Shown here piece by piece: positions 49,146 to 59,672 of a DNA stretch of 64,000 nucleotides. Numbering within the stretch: position 1 is the first letter of the stretch; every line of letters starts with the position of its first letter. Source of the DNA: JAHEFT01 sp963766195 (GTDB taxonomy: Bacteria > Pseudomonadota > Gammaproteobacteria > Xanthomonadales > SZUA-36). The translations under genes were made by a program, and so were the position numbers. The notes beneath the pieces are model-generated. The model did not search any database, was not told where the DNA came from, and saw only the letters and a program-made list of their open reading frames with translations. Location of the stretch: contig CAVXYY010000005.1 of NCBI GenBank assembly GCA_963766195.1, positions 186,001 to 250,000 on the forward strand, read 5' to 3'.

Positions 49146-52100
49146 TCATTTGCCGCGGACGTGGAGAACTCCCTGATCGCGGGCCCAGGCGTTGATCGGG
49201 CCGATGTAGTCTGACTGGATTTTCTCCTTTTGTGCTTCGAGCGCGGCCCATTCCGCTGTCAGGTCGGCCAGCCGCAGCAGGGTGCCTTCAGCGACCGGCG
49301 CACCGGTATCGTCTATTACGTCGAGTACGAAGCGGATCTGGCCGGCCAGCATGGTTTCCCAGGCGTCCTCATCCTCCACGGTTTCATGCAGGGGCTGGAT
49401 GACCTGGTGATCCCAGGCGTCGATCGCGTCCAGCGCTTTCTGCCCGGTTGCCTGCAGCTTCGCATCCTGCGGGTAATCCGCCATCAGCGCGGCGATCTCG
49501 GTGCGTGATTTGCGCAGGTCTCCCAGCGTGGTCAGCACATCCCCGAGCAAGTCTGATGCTTCATCGAGCCGGGCTACCCATGCCCGGATCTGTTCCGGGG
49601 TTGCGGCGTAACGCGGGTCCATCTCCAGCGTGAAAGTCACTTCCTGCGAGTCGGCTCCCGCCCTGATGCGGGCCGTGTATTGTCCCGGAGGTACATTAGC
49701 ACCTTCGAGACCGGCAAACAGCGTCATGTCCTTTACGCAGTGGAAGCCTTCCCGACGGGTGTCCCAGTTCCACTTGTTCAGCCCGGCGTCGGTCGATGGG
49801 TATTCCGGCTCATACGGCGACCTGGGATCCTCGTTGTGTTTCAGGCAACGTTCAAATTCGCCCTCCTCGCTGGAGTACAGGCGGACTGATGCGCCGTCGC
49901 GGTCAAGGATTTCAATCGTGAGCGGCCCTTCGAGGTCTTTTTCCAGGTAGTAGTAGAGGGCCACGCCGCTGTCGGGGTTTTCGGCTTCAAAGTCCTCGGA
50001 CCGCCAGCCGCGCCTGACCAGGTTTACGGTTTTTTCAGCTGCAAAGATTTGCAGCGGTTTGTCGCCAAGGTTCTGGGCGGCGGTGCGAACCATGAACAGG
50101 TCGTCCAGCGTCCAGAATCCGCGCCCCTGGGTTGCCGCTACCAGGGTGTCCTGGCGGATGGCCAGGTCGGTGATCGGAACCGGCGGCAGGTTCAGCTTCA
50201 ACGTCTGCCAGCTTGCGCCGTCGTCGAAGGAGACAAACATCCCGGCCTCGGTGCCGGCATACAGCAGACCTTTGCGCGCGGGGTCTTCACGCACGACCCG
50301 CACGAAGGTGTCCTGCGGCAGACCTTTGTCGATGCGTTTCCAGCGCTTGCCATAGTCGGTTGTTTTGTAAATGTACGGCCTGAAGTCGTTCAGCTTGTAA
50401 CCCGGTGACCGCAAGGTAGGCCGTGCCGGCATCGTGCGGGCTGATTTCGATCGAGTTGATCATGGCCTCGCCTTCGTGCGGCGGCGAAACATTGTCCCAG
50501 CTGGCGCCGTTGTCGCGGCTCAGGTGAACCAGGCCGTCATCGCTTCCGGCCCAGATAAACCCTTTTTCATGTGGCGATTCGACGATGTAGAAAAGCGTGT
50601 TGTAGAACTCGGCGCCGACATTCTCAGGGGTCAGCGGGCCGCCGTTGCGGCCCTGCTTTTCCGGGTCGTTGCGGGTCAGGTCCGGGCTGATCTCGGTCCA
50701 GGTAACGCCGCGATCCGTGCTGCGCAATACCAGCTGGGTACCGTAGTAAATCACGGACGGATCATGCGGCGACAGGGCTACTGGCGCATTCCAGTTGGTG
50801 CGGTACTTCAGGTCACGCGAATCCGTGCCCCAGACCACTTCCGGGTAGGGGATGATGGAGCGCTCCCGTTGGGTTGCATGGTCGTACTCGGTCAGTGTGC
50901 CGTTGATGGTGGTCGCATAGATGAGCCGCGGATTATCCGGGTCAAGTGCGATGTGCGCGCTTTCTCCGCCGCCGGCGATCAAAGAAATCCGCCACGCCGA
51001 TCCCGCCGTACAGGCTGCGGCTGGCGATGGCCACCGTGGAGTTGTCCTGCTGGCCGCCATAGATCCGGAACGGCACCTGGTTGTCGGTGGTCACCCGGTA
51101 GAACTGCGCGGTCGGCTGATTCATGATGCTGGACCAGGTTTCTCCGCCGTCGAAGGTGACCGTGGCGCCGCCGTCATTCGCATTGACCATGTTGCGGTTG
51201 TCGGCCGGGTTGATCCAGAGGTCGTGATGATCGCCATGGGGTGCCTTGATAACTTCCCAGTTTTTGCCGCCGTCGATGGATTTGAGCATCGGCACGTTCA
51301 TTACGTAGACCGTGTCCGGGTCAACCGGGTCAGCCGTGATGTGGACGTAGTACCAGGCCCGGCTGTGCAGCACGCGGTGGCCGTTGATCAGTTTCCAGGT
51401 TTCCCCGGCGTCGTCACTGCGCCACAGGCCGCCTTTGTCAGGTTCCGCCTCGATGATTGCGTAGACCCGGTCCGGGTTGCTGGCGGAAACGTCCACGCCG
51501 ATCTTGCCGATCATTTCCGGCAGTCCGCCTTTCAGCTTGTCCCAGCTGTCGCCGCCATCTGTTGACTTGTAAATGCCGCCATCGGTGCCGCCTGAATGGA
51601 TAAACCACGGTTTGCGGCCATGGTTCCACATCGCGGCATACAACACGCGGGGATTGGTCGGGTCCATCGAAAGATCGGTAGCGCCGGTGTTGGCGCTGAC
51701 TTTCAATACATGCTCCCAGGTTTTTCCGCCGTCGGTGGTCCGGAACACGCCGCGCTCTTCGTTGGGACCCCAGATCTGGCCCTGCACAGCGACAAAAGCG
51801 ATGTCGGGATCGTTGGGGTTGATTTCTATCGCGGAAATCTGCCCGCTTTTCTCCAGCCCGATATGCTTCCAGGATTTACCCGCATCCGTCGACTTCCAGA
51901 CGCCGTCGCCATGACTGGTCGTCACGCCGCGGATCGGCGCCTCTCCGGTGCCGGCGTAGATCACGTTGTGATCCGAGTTGGCCACCGCGACAGCGCCGAT
52001 AGTGCCGACTTTGAAATCCCCGTCCGAGAGGTTTTCCCAGGTCCGGCCGGCGTTTTGAGTTTTCCAGACCCCGCCGCCGGTTGCGCCCATGTAGTAAAGA

Positions 52101-52282
52101 TTCGGTTCACCCGGCACACCGGTCACCGTCGTCACGCGGCCCCCGCGGTACGGGCCGATCATGCGCCATTCGAGGCCATCGAGTTTCTCGGTACCAGAAG
52201 AACTGCCATCTGCGCATTGAGCTCCCATGACAGGAAAAAGCAGTGGTAAAGTGGCAATCAGGGTAAAGAACATGCGGCGCAT
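49146..52282 (-). CDS. Giant exported BNR/Asp-box (sialidase/VPS10-like) repeat protein (two frameshifts)
   Basis: A secreted beta-propeller protein of ~1,040 residues after repair. The signal peptide is MRRMFFTLIATLPLLFPVMG, with the start at 52282. At least eight Asp-box repeats (SxDxGxTW) are visible: STDAGKSW, TTDGGKTW, STDGGDSW, SDDAGETW, SIDGGKNW, STDRGVTW, SRDNGASW and SFDDGASW. The family is annotated as glycosyl hydrolase or exo-alpha-sialidase, but sialidase catalytic residues were not identified, so binding or scaffold roles are possible. One extra C in GATCGCC near 51000 and one extra G in ACCGGGTTAC near 50403 account for the two frame changes. Confidence 0.85.
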
Positions 52283-52414
52283 TTTGAAAACTCCAAACAG
52301 GTATGCCCCGGCAGGATACTGGAATCTCAACAGGGTTAAAATGCGTTGGATCACTCCAGTAACGATGATGGATTTCTTCTGGGCTTTGGGCCGATGACCG
52401 TGGGAGACACTGAT

Positions 52415-53296
52415 ATGAAGGGAACAGAAATCAATCGCGACGCCATTGAGTTGTACAACGAGTACATCCACGGCGATTTGCCCCGGCGGTCATTTTTGAA
52501 GAAGCTGGCCGGCATTGCCGGTGGTGCTGCAGCGGCGAGTGCGCTCCTGCCCTTACTGGAGCCCAATTACGCGTATGGCCAGCAGGTTGATGAAAACGAC
52601 CAGCGACTGGTGACCGGTTATGTCGAATATCCGGGAACCGACGGCCTGGTCAGGGCTTATTTCGCCCGGCCTGCCGGGCAGGACGGTCCGCTGCCGGGGA
52701 TCCTGGTCATCCATGAAAACCGGGGATTGAACGCGCATATAGAAGACGTGGCGAGGCGCGCGGCATTGGCCGGGTACGTCGCACTCGCACCGGATGGCCT
52801 GACCTTTGCCGGGGGAGCACCCCAGGACCAGGAAGCGGCCCGGGACCTGTTTGGAAATTCGGACCGTGAACGCATCACCGCTGACGTCATCGCAGGCGTG
52901 CCTTACCTGGCTGCGCGCGAGGATTGTAATGGCCGGGTCGGTACCGTGGGTTTCTGTTACGGCGGAGGCGTGTCGCTGCTGTGTGCGGCCAGGGAGTCCG
53001 CCGTGGAGGCGGCCGTCTGCTTTTACGGCCAGCCGCTGGGCGCCGAGGACGTAGCCAAAGTGACCGCTCCGCTGATGATGCACTATGCCGGGGAAGACAA
53101 ACGGATCAACGAGTCCATTCCCGCCTTCCGCGCGTTACTGGATGAACAGCTGGTGGCCTACAGCCTGAACATGTATCCAGGCACCGGCCACGGCTTTCAC
53201 AACGACACCAGCGCGGCCCGGTACAACGCCAAAGCCGCCAAACTGGCCTGGAGCAGAACCATCAACCTGTTCGGATACGCCCTGGGCCCGGCGTAG
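52415..53296 (+). CDS. Tat-exported dienelactone hydrolase family protein
   Basis: A 293-residue alpha/beta hydrolase. The N-terminus has a twin-arginine signal (PRRSFLKKLAGIAGG, Arg24-Arg25), so it is exported folded. The catalytic triad of dienelactone hydrolases is visible: Cys181 in GFCYGGG, Asp in YAGEDKRINES and His in GTGHGFHND. It could open lactones or cleave small esters. The ATG at 52415 has GGGAG about eight bases upstream. Its TAG stop is supplied by the left arm of REP element 2. Confidence 0.88.
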   Translation: MKGTEINRDAIELYNEYIHGDLPRRSFLKKLAGIAGGAAAASALLPLLEPNYAYGQQVDENDQRLVTGYVEYPGTDGLVRAYFARPAGQDGPLPGILVIHENRGLNAHIEDVARRAALAGYVALAPDGLTFAGGAPQDQEAARDLFGNSDRERITADVIAGVPYLAAREDCNGRVGTVGFCYGGGVSLLCAARESAVEAAVCFYGQPLGAEDVAKVTAPLMMHYAGEDKRINESIPAFRALLDEQLVAYSLNMYPGTGHGFHNDTSAARYNAKAAKLAWSRTINLFGYALGPA

Positions 53297-53381
53297 GAGC
53301 GGATTCATCCGCGATTGTAAGAGCGAATCTATTCGCGAATCATATCCACTCAAAGACAATCGCGGATGAATCCGCTCCTAC
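53293..53381. repeat. REP palindrome 2 with a nested hairpin
   Basis: Perfect 26-base arms (53293-53318 and 53356-53381) begin GTAGGAGCGGATTCATCCGC and end with the complement. A second short hairpin (GAGCGAATCTATTCGC) lies inside the loop. The arms contain the TAG stop codons of both convergent genes, the dienelactone hydrolase (+) and the MFS protein (-). Confidence 0.85.
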
Positions 53382-54662
53382 TCCAGCAATTCCTCCGGGT
53401 GCCCGTGGGAACGGAACATCAGGATGGCCAGCAGCAGCAGGAACACCAGGAAACCTTTCAACGCATAGTTCTGCGACCAACTGGTGATACCGGCCACCGA
53501 ACCGTAAAAAAATGAACCTGCGGTGGCGCCCAGGTTGGACACCGACATGTAGATGGCGAACTGGGTGGCGGACTCGCCGTGCGAGCAGATACTCATCGCC
53601 AGCGCCAGCGCACAGACCATGATCACCGGCAGCAGCAGGATCCAGGTCGACATCATCACCAGGACGTAGGTACTGTTACCCCACAGTTCCTGGGTGCCGG
53701 CCAGCGTGAAGGCGTGCAGGCCGGTCAGGAATATGGTCAGGCCCATGATCGACTTGGCGCCGAATTTGTCGATCATTGGCCCCAGGGCCAGCGCAACCAC
53801 GGCGCCGGTCAGGCCCATGATGGCGTTCAGGTCCGACCATTGTGGCGTGGTAAAACCGAAGACCTGCACGGCGGCGATCGGCATCATTGCGCGCCCGTAC
53901 CCGCCGACGATGCCGTCGATGAACATGATCAGCATGATGATCAGGCTGGCCCGGGTCCACAGGATGTGGTTCAGATCAGAAAACACTTTTCGGAACGCGG
54001 GCGGGGGCTCGTTTTTCGGCGAAGCTTCGCCTTCTGACCAGGGCAGCAGGCGCTCGGTGTCGCGCTCCCGGACCATCACCAGGTAAACAAAAACGGCTGC
54101 CGCTCCGACGGCGCAGACCAGGGCCGTGACTTTCATTCCGAACATCACCAGCAGGGTGCCGGTTACCGCTGATGTGATGGCCCAGCCAACGGATTTGCCA
54201 AAACTCATGAAGGCATTCAGGCGCCCTTCTTCCTCAACCGGAACCAGGTCGATCGACATGCCGTCGACCGCCACATCCTGGGTGGCGGTGAAGGCATTGA
54301 TCGCGAAAGCCGATCGCCGTCAGCAGGCCGATTTGAGCCACCGGATCGTCAAGCCACATCAACGCCAGCAGGCTTACGACCATGCCGAATTGCGCCGCAA
54401 GAACCCAGGGCCGCCGCTTGCCCATCGGCAGGAATTCAAAATGATCCATCAACGGTCCGACCAGCAGCTTGAATGCCCAGGGCAGCATGATGATGCCGAG
54501 GAACCCGGCGATCCCGGAAGCGGACACGCCTTCGACCGCCAGCCAGGCTGGCAGGGCAATGTGCAGCAGGCCCATTGGAATGCCTTGTGCGAAGTAGGCA
54601 AGGGCGCCCGTTGCGTAGCGTGTTTTTGCACTGTCAGAAAGGAACCAGCCAGGGTTTTTCAT
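53378..54662 (-). CDS. AmpG-like MFS transporter (PAT family), one frameshift
   Basis: A 12-helix carrier of ~427 residues. It starts KTRYATGALAYFAQGIPMGL, a hallmark of the AmpG/PAT branch, followed by PLMDHFEFLPMGKRRPW. The two parts are in different frames. Removing one T (minus strand) from the AAA run at 54306-54308 gives GFAINAFTATQDVAVDGMSI, which matches the AmpG segment with the conserved TQD. AmpG itself imports muropeptides for cell-wall recycling; other PAT members carry acetyl-CoA or sugars, so the substrate is uncertain. Confidence 0.83.
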
Positions 54663-54766
54663 TGTTCTTTTACCTGTCTAAATGTTGTGGTGTTCTTTAT
54701 AGTACATGTAAGCAAAAAAATCTTGGGGAATTCCTTTTCAAGGCGTTCCGGGAAAATTCGTCATCC

Positions 54767-55997
54767 ATGAAACGCACACTGTTATCTGTTTCCCCGCTCC
54801 TCTTGGGCGTGGCGATTCTGCTCACCGGGCAAGGGCTCCAGGGCACCCTGCTGCCGGTGCGGGCCAACATGGAAGGTTTTTCCACGATGGCCATCGGCCT
54901 GATGGGTGGCGCTTATTTCTTTGGCTTTACGCTGGGCTGCCTGCGGGGTTCGGTCCTGCTGCGGAAAGTCGGCCACATCCGGGTATTTGCCGCGATGACC
55001 GCGGCGGCTTCCGCGGTGCCCCTGCTCCACGGCCTGTGGCAGGAGCCGTGGCTGTGGTGGCTGTTGCGCTTCGTGACCGGATATTGTTTCGCGGTGCTGT
55101 ACGTGGTGATCGAAAGCTGGCTCAACGAGCAGTCGACGAATGAGACCCGCGGCGCCGTTTTTTCCGCCTATACCCTGATCACCCTGACGGTTCTTGCCGT
55201 GGGGCAGCAGATGCTGCTGCTTTATGACCCTGCGCAGATGTCGCTTTTCGCGATCGCATCCGCGATCGTGTCGCTGGCGGCCATCCCCGTTGTGTTGTCC
55301 GTGGCACCGACCCCGGCCCATACGGAAACCCAGGTCAAACTGAACCTGAGGCGACTGATGATCAATTTCACCGGCCGGCGCGCTGGGTTGCCTGGCGGCA
55401 GGACTGGCCAACGGTTCGTTCTGGGCCCTGGCGCCGGTATTCGTGTTCGGGTATTCAGCGAACGTATCCCTGGCGGCATGGTTCATGACCGCAGCGGTGC
55501 TGGGCGGCGCCGTAGGCCAATGGCCCCTGGGGCTATGGTCCGATCGCGTCGACCGGCGCTGGGTCATTTCCTTCGCCGCCCTGGTCGGCATGGTCGTGGG
55601 ACTTTTCATTTTCCTGTTTTACACCCGGGTTTCCACCCTTCAATTGATGCTGATGAGCGCCGCCTGGGGTGCGGTCGCATTTCCGATCTACGCCGTTTCG
55701 GTGGCTAACGCCAACGACAACGCAGGCCCCAAGGAATACGTGATGGTCTCCAGCGGCCTGTTGCTGATGTACGGGCTCGGCGCCATCGCGGGTCCGTTTC
55801 TGGCGCCGTTGTTGATGCACCTGGTCGGACCGGGCGGGCTCTACCTGTTCGGTGCCGGCATACACCTGATCCTGCTGACATACACGCTCTACCGGATCAG
55901 TCAGCGCAAGAACCCGCCGGAAGAGGAACACCTGCCCTTCGCCGATTCGCTGGCGTCAACCCAGACCGCCTCGCACTACTATGAAGAGGAGTTGTGA
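54767..55997 (+). CDS. MFS transporter (one frameshift)
   Basis: A 12-helix major-facilitator protein of ~409 residues beginning MKRTLLSVSPLLLGVAILLT. RFVTGYCFAVLYVVIESWLN in helices 4-5 resembles the YcaD/UMF-type group of small-molecule carriers. The second half (GYSANVSLAAWFMTAAVLGG, GLWSDRVDRRW) lies in another frame. Dropping one T from TTT near 55366 gives INSPAGALGCLAAGLANGSF and joins both halves. The start is fixed by the first helix; the upstream frame extension is not family-like. It is divergent from the AmpG-like gene. Confidence 0.83.
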
Positions 55998-56020
55998 AGG
56001 ATTTATCAGCGGATCCATGT

Positions 56021-56054
56021 CGTGAATTCAATCGCGATATGAGATCGCTCCTGC
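56021..56054. repeat. Degenerate REP remnant
   Basis: GAATTCAATCGCGATATGAGATCGCTCCTGC resembles the inner part and right arm of the element at 62337, but the left GTAGGAGCG arm is lost and the right end has mutated. A 5-base core hairpin (GCGAT/ATCGC) remains. It lies just before the NRDE gene. Confidence 0.45.
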
Positions 56055-56063
56055 ACCGCTGAC

Positions 56064-56822
56064 ATGTGCCTGATCCTGTTTGCCTGGCAGACCCACCCCC
56101 GTTACTCACTGGTCGTAGCGGCCAACCGCGACGAGTTTCACCAGCGGTCATCCGCGGGGGCGCAGTTCTGGCAAGACCAGCCGGAAATCCTGGCCGGCCG
56201 CGACCTGCAGGCCGGCGGCACCTGGCTGGGTGTCACGCGGTCAGGGCGTTTTGCCGCAATCACCAATTACCGGGAGCCGACGGCCCCCGAGCATCCGCTC
56301 GAACGCTCGCGCGGGCACCTGGTCCGGGATTACCTGGCCGGAGAGAGGACGCCACTCGAACACGCGCGGGAACTGGTGCCAACCGGCCGGACCTACCGGG
56401 GATACAATCTGCTGCTCGCTGATTCCGCGGCATTGGTATACGTTTCCAACCGGCACGATCAGGTTTGCAATATTGCGCCCGGCGCCCATGGCCTGAGCAA
56501 CCACCTGCTGGATACTGACTGGCCCAAGGTTCGTTCCGGCCGCGAGCGCCTGCAAAGTCTGTTGCAAAATGAGCAAATGGAAGCAGATGACCTGTTTGAC
56601 CTGCTCACCGACAGGACGTTGACTCCTGGCGAGATTCCGGACGAACTGGAAAGAGGACTGGCGCCCGAACAACTGATGAAACACTATTTCATCGTATCCC
56701 CGGTGTATGGAACGCGCTGTTCCACGGTGGTCCTGGTGGGCCGGGACGGCGGCCTGCAGTTCCACGAACGGCAGTTTGACCCTGAGGGGCAAGTGGTCGA
56801 TAAAAAGAGTTTTCAAATATGA
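56064..56822 (+). CDS. NRDE/TANGO2 family protein
   Basis: A 252-residue protein with the defining Asn-Arg-Asp-Glu motif (VVAANRDEFHQR, residues ~18-30) directly after the N-terminal Cys of MCLILFAW. That N-terminal Cys suggests an Ntn-hydrolase-like fold, as in related acyltransferases. TNYREP and TYRGYNLLLAD are other family blocks. The biochemical role is unsettled; eukaryotic TANGO2 is linked to lipid or heme handling. It overlaps the next gene by four bases, in an operon with a HAD phosphatase and GalM. Confidence 0.88.
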   Translation: MCLILFAWQTHPRYSLVVAANRDEFHQRSSAGAQFWQDQPEILAGRDLQAGGTWLGVTRSGRFAAITNYREPTAPEHPLERSRGHLVRDYLAGERTPLEHARELVPTGRTYRGYNLLLADSAALVYVSNRHDQVCNIAPGAHGLSNHLLDTDWPKVRSGRERLQSLLQNEQMEADDLFDLLTDRTLTPGEIPDELERGLAPEQLMKHYFIVSPVYGTRCSTVVLVGRDGGLQFHERQFDPEGQVVDKKSFQI

Positions 56823-57619
56823 ATATGAAAAATATCGAGTTAAAAGCACTGATTTTCGATGTGGACGGAACGTTGGCGGACAACGAGCGGGATGGTCACC
56901 GGGTTGCCTTCAACCTGGCATTCAGGGACGCAGGGCTGGACTGGCACTGGGACGTTCCGCTTTACGACCGGTTATTGGAGGTTTTCGGCGGAAAAGAGAG
57001 GATTCGATACTACATCGAGAGCTTTCGGTCGGATTTTTCTGCCCTGCCAGACCTTGATGCGTTTATTCGCGAATTGCATCGGGAAAAGACCGCCCATTAC
57101 CTGGCCTTATTGAAATCAGGAGCGATACCTCTGCGTCCCGGTGTGGCACGCTTGTTGAGGGAAGCCCGGGAGGCCGGTTTGATACTGGCCATTGCCAGCA
57201 CAACGACGCTTGAGAATGCCACGACCCTGCTGAGCGAAACGATGGGCGAAGATAGTGTGACCTGGTTCGATGTGATCGCAGCTGGAGACGTCGTGGTAAA
57301 CAAGAAGCCCGCTCCGGACATTTACCAATACGCCCTTGACCAGCTTGGTCTTGAAGCCTCCGAATGCCTCGTCTTCGAGGACACCCAAGCCGGCCTTGCA
57401 TCGGCAACCGCTGCCGGCCTTTTAACCCTGATTACCGTGAACAGCGCGACCCGGGACCAGGACTTTGGTGGAGCTGTAATCGTTCTCGACCAGTTGGGTG
57501 AGCCGGAGCGCAGATTTGAAGTGATGGCGGGAGATGCGGGAGATGCGACATTTGTCGACGTGGCATTTCTCAGGCGTATCCATTCCGAAGCGCAACAGGG
57601 AGTATCAGATCAATCATGA
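56819..57619 (+). CDS. HAD-superfamily hydrolase, CbbY/phosphoglycolate phosphatase-like
   Basis: A 266-residue phosphatase or phosphomutase. Motif I is FDVDGTLADNERDGH with the nucleophile Asp and acid Asp, motif II is IASTTT, motif III is the Lys in VVNKKPAPDIY, and motif IV is FEDTQAGLAS. The helical cap (residues ~20-90) places it in the CbbY branch, which includes xylulose-1,5-bisphosphate phosphatase and beta-phosphoglucomutase. Overlap with both neighbours by four bases suggests a sugar-phosphate role beside GalM. Confidence 0.9.
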   Translation: MNMKNIELKALIFDVDGTLADNERDGHRVAFNLAFRDAGLDWHWDVPLYDRLLEVFGGKERIRYYIESFRSDFSALPDLDAFIRELHREKTAHYLALLKSGAIPLRPGVARLLREAREAGLILAIASTTTLENATTLLSETMGEDSVTWFDVIAAGDVVVNKKPAPDIYQYALDQLGLEASECLVFEDTQAGLASATAAGLLTLITVNSATRDQDFGGAVIVLDQLGEPERRFEVMAGDAGDATFVDVAFLRRIHSEAQQGVSDQS

Positions 57620-58713
57620 ACCACCGGTCACACGGCTCTGATCATCGACGCCCCGCTGCATCCCGGCGGCCCTATGGCAGACTGGCCGACGGCACGGTTG
57701 TGACATTGCTCAGCCTGAAAAATGCCAACGGAATCGAGGTAGACGTTCTGAGCTACGGCGGCATCATCACCCGAATGGTGACTCCGGACGCCAGGGGCCG
57801 GCCTGGAGATATCGTCCTCGGACTGGATACCCTGGAGGAATATGTTTCTTCAAATTCCTATTTCGGTGCGCTGATCGGCCGCTATGGAAATCGGATCGCC
57901 AACGGCGAGTTCGCACTGGAGGGCAGCAACTATCGCCTGGAGGCCAACGACGGAGACAATCACCTGCACGGCGGTTTCGAAGGTTTTGACAAGAAAAACT
58001 GGAACATGACCCCGTTTGTGACAGAACACAGCGCCGGAGTCCTTCTGACAATGATCAGCCCGGATGGGGACCAGGGTTATCCCGGTGAACTGGACGTCCG
58101 GGTAGGCTACATACTGACCAATGACAACGAATTTGACGTGCGTTTCAGCGCCACTACCGACAAGCCCACGATCGTCAACATGACCCAGCACTGTTACTTC
58201 AACCTGGCGGGACAGGGTGATGTGCTCGGACACCAGCTGATGATCGCTTCTGACTACATCACACCTTGCCGGGAGGGCTTGATTCCGACCGGTGAAATTC
58301 GGGCCGTTCAGGGCGGGCCGTTCGATTTTCGCCAGGCCAAAGCCATCGGACAGGACATAGATGCGGCGGATGAGCAACTGCAGTTGGGCAGGGGATACGA
58401 TCACAATTATGTTTTGAGCGATACGCCAAGTGAAAAACTGGTCCTGGCGGCCAGGGTAGCTGAGCCGGTCTCCGGACGGGTCCTCGAGTTGCTTACAGTA
58501 GAGCCTGGAATACAATTTTATTCAGGTAACTTCCTGGATGGCGGTTCACAGGGGAAGGGCCAGGTGCACAGAAATCGCAGCGCATTTTGTCTTGAGCCGC
58601 AACACTTTCCTGACTCCCCTAACCAGCCATCATTTCCTTCCACAACCTTGCTACCCGGCGATTTGTACCGCAGCCGGATTGTTTATCGTTTTTCCACCAA
58701 TGGCGGGGTCTGA
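57616..58713 (+). CDS. galM: Aldose 1-epimerase (galactose mutarotase)
   Basis: A 365-residue cytoplasmic enzyme that interconverts alpha and beta anomers of glucose or galactose. Conserved elements: SYGGIITRM, RYGNRIANGEF, NDGDNHLHGG, TQHCYFNLAG with a catalytic His, and FCLEPQHFPDSPNQP with the catalytic base Glu. It is the last gene of the NRDE/HAD/galM operon. A GC-rich hairpin follows. No galactose-specific genes are nearby, so it more likely serves glucose released by the glucan locus. Confidence 0.94.
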   Translation: MNHRSHGSDHRRPAASRRPYGRLADGTVVTLLSLKNANGIEVDVLSYGGIITRMVTPDARGRPGDIVLGLDTLEEYVSSNSYFGALIGRYGNRIANGEFALEGSNYRLEANDGDNHLHGGFEGFDKKNWNMTPFVTEHSAGVLLTMISPDGDQGYPGELDVRVGYILTNDNEFDVRFSATTDKPTIVNMTQHCYFNLAGQGDVLGHQLMIASDYITPCREGLIPTGEIRAVQGGPFDFRQAKAIGQDIDAADEQLQLGRGYDHNYVLSDTPSEKLVLAARVAEPVSGRVLELLTVEPGIQFYSGNFLDGGSQGKGQVHRNRSAFCLEPQHFPDSPNQPSFPSTTLLPGDLYRSRIVYRFSTNGGV

Positions 58714-58732
58714 TCGAATTACAATGTAGCCC

Positions 58733-58758
58733 GGAACCGGGCTGCGAACCCGGTTTCC
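58733..58758. terminator. Hairpin between convergent galM and the YpfJ-like gene
   Basis: GGAACCGGG and CCCGGTTTCC arms (one bulged T) flank a 7-base loop in the 86-base gap between convergent stops. No long T-run follows, so termination strength is uncertain. Confidence 0.4.
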
Positions 58759-58799
58759 TGTACCAGCAGAACACGCTGCGCCAGCCGATCCGGCCTGAC

Positions 58800-59672
58800 T
58801 TACAGCGACCCGTACGGCATCGAAAAGGTATCGCATTCTTCGATCCGGCCGCTCCGAAAGCCCTGGTTGAACCAGCGCATCCGCTGTTTGGACGTGCCGT
58901 GCGTGAAGCTGTGGGGCACCACCTTGCCCTGGGTGCGGCCCTGGATTGCGTCGTCGCCGATCGCGTTGGCCGCCGTCATCGCTTCCTCGATGTCGCCCCG
59001 GTCCAGGTATTCCTGGTTGTTTTGAGCCCAGACCCCGGCGTAGCAATCGGCCTGTAATTCCAGCCGGACCGAATACTCGTTGTAATCCGGCCTGCCTTGC
59101 ATGGCGTGGATTTTCTGGGAGGTACCGAGCAGGGTCTGGACATGATGCCCGACTTCATGGGCAATCACGTAGGCCTGGGCAAAATCCCCCGGCGCCTGGA
59201 AGGTCCGCTCCAGCTCATCATAGAAACCCAGGTCGATATAGACTTTTTGGTCGCCCGGGCAATAAAAGGGCCCCATCTGCGCCACGCCGGTGCCGCAGGC
59301 GGTGTTGATCCGGCTGGTGTAAATCACCAGGGTCGGGTCCGGGTAGGATTCACCGTGCCGGGCAAATTCCGCTTTCCAGACGTCCTCGGTGTCGGCGAGG
59401 ACTACCTTGACGAAATTGAAACGCTCCTGCTCCTCCGGGGTGGGCTGGTACGGTTCGGACTGGCTCGAAGACTGACCTCCGAGAAACATGGCCGGATCGA
59501 CCAGGCCGGTCATCCAGAGCACCCCGACCACGACCAGCATGACCAGGATGCCCTTGATGCCGAATCTACGCCCGACCAGGTTGAGCAGGACTCCGGCGCC
59601 CGCGGTGCCGGCGACCCGCCTGCCGCGGCTGTCTTCGACATTGGTGCTTTGCCTGCGGCCTTTCCACTTCAT
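58800..59672 (-). CDS. ypfJ: Neutral zinc metallopeptidase, YpfJ family
   Basis: A 290-residue membrane-anchored protein. A single helix (ILVMLVVVGVLWMTGLVDPA, residues ~42-61) is followed by a periplasmic domain. The zinc motif HExxH is AHEVGHHVQ (His172, Glu173, His176), and LELQADCYAGVW is the family's third-ligand region. A conserved Cys pair (ACGTG and YCPGD) may form a disulfide. Its start overlaps the phosphoglucomutase stop by four bases. Natural substrates of this family are unknown. Confidence 0.92.
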   Translation of the reverse strand: MKWKGRRQSTNVEDSRGRRVAGTAGAGVLLNLVGRRFGIKGILVMLVVVGVLWMTGLVDPAMFLGGQSSSQSEPYQPTPEEQERFNFVKVVLADTEDVWKAEFARHGESYPDPTLVIYTSRINTACGTGVAQMGPFYCPGDQKVYIDLGFYDELERTFQAPGDFAQAYVIAHEVGHHVQTLLGTSQKIHAMQGRPDYNEYSVRLELQADCYAGVWAQNNQEYLDRGDIEEAMTAANAIGDDAIQGRTQGKVVPHSFTHGTSKQRMRWFNQGFRSGRIEECDTFSMPYGSL

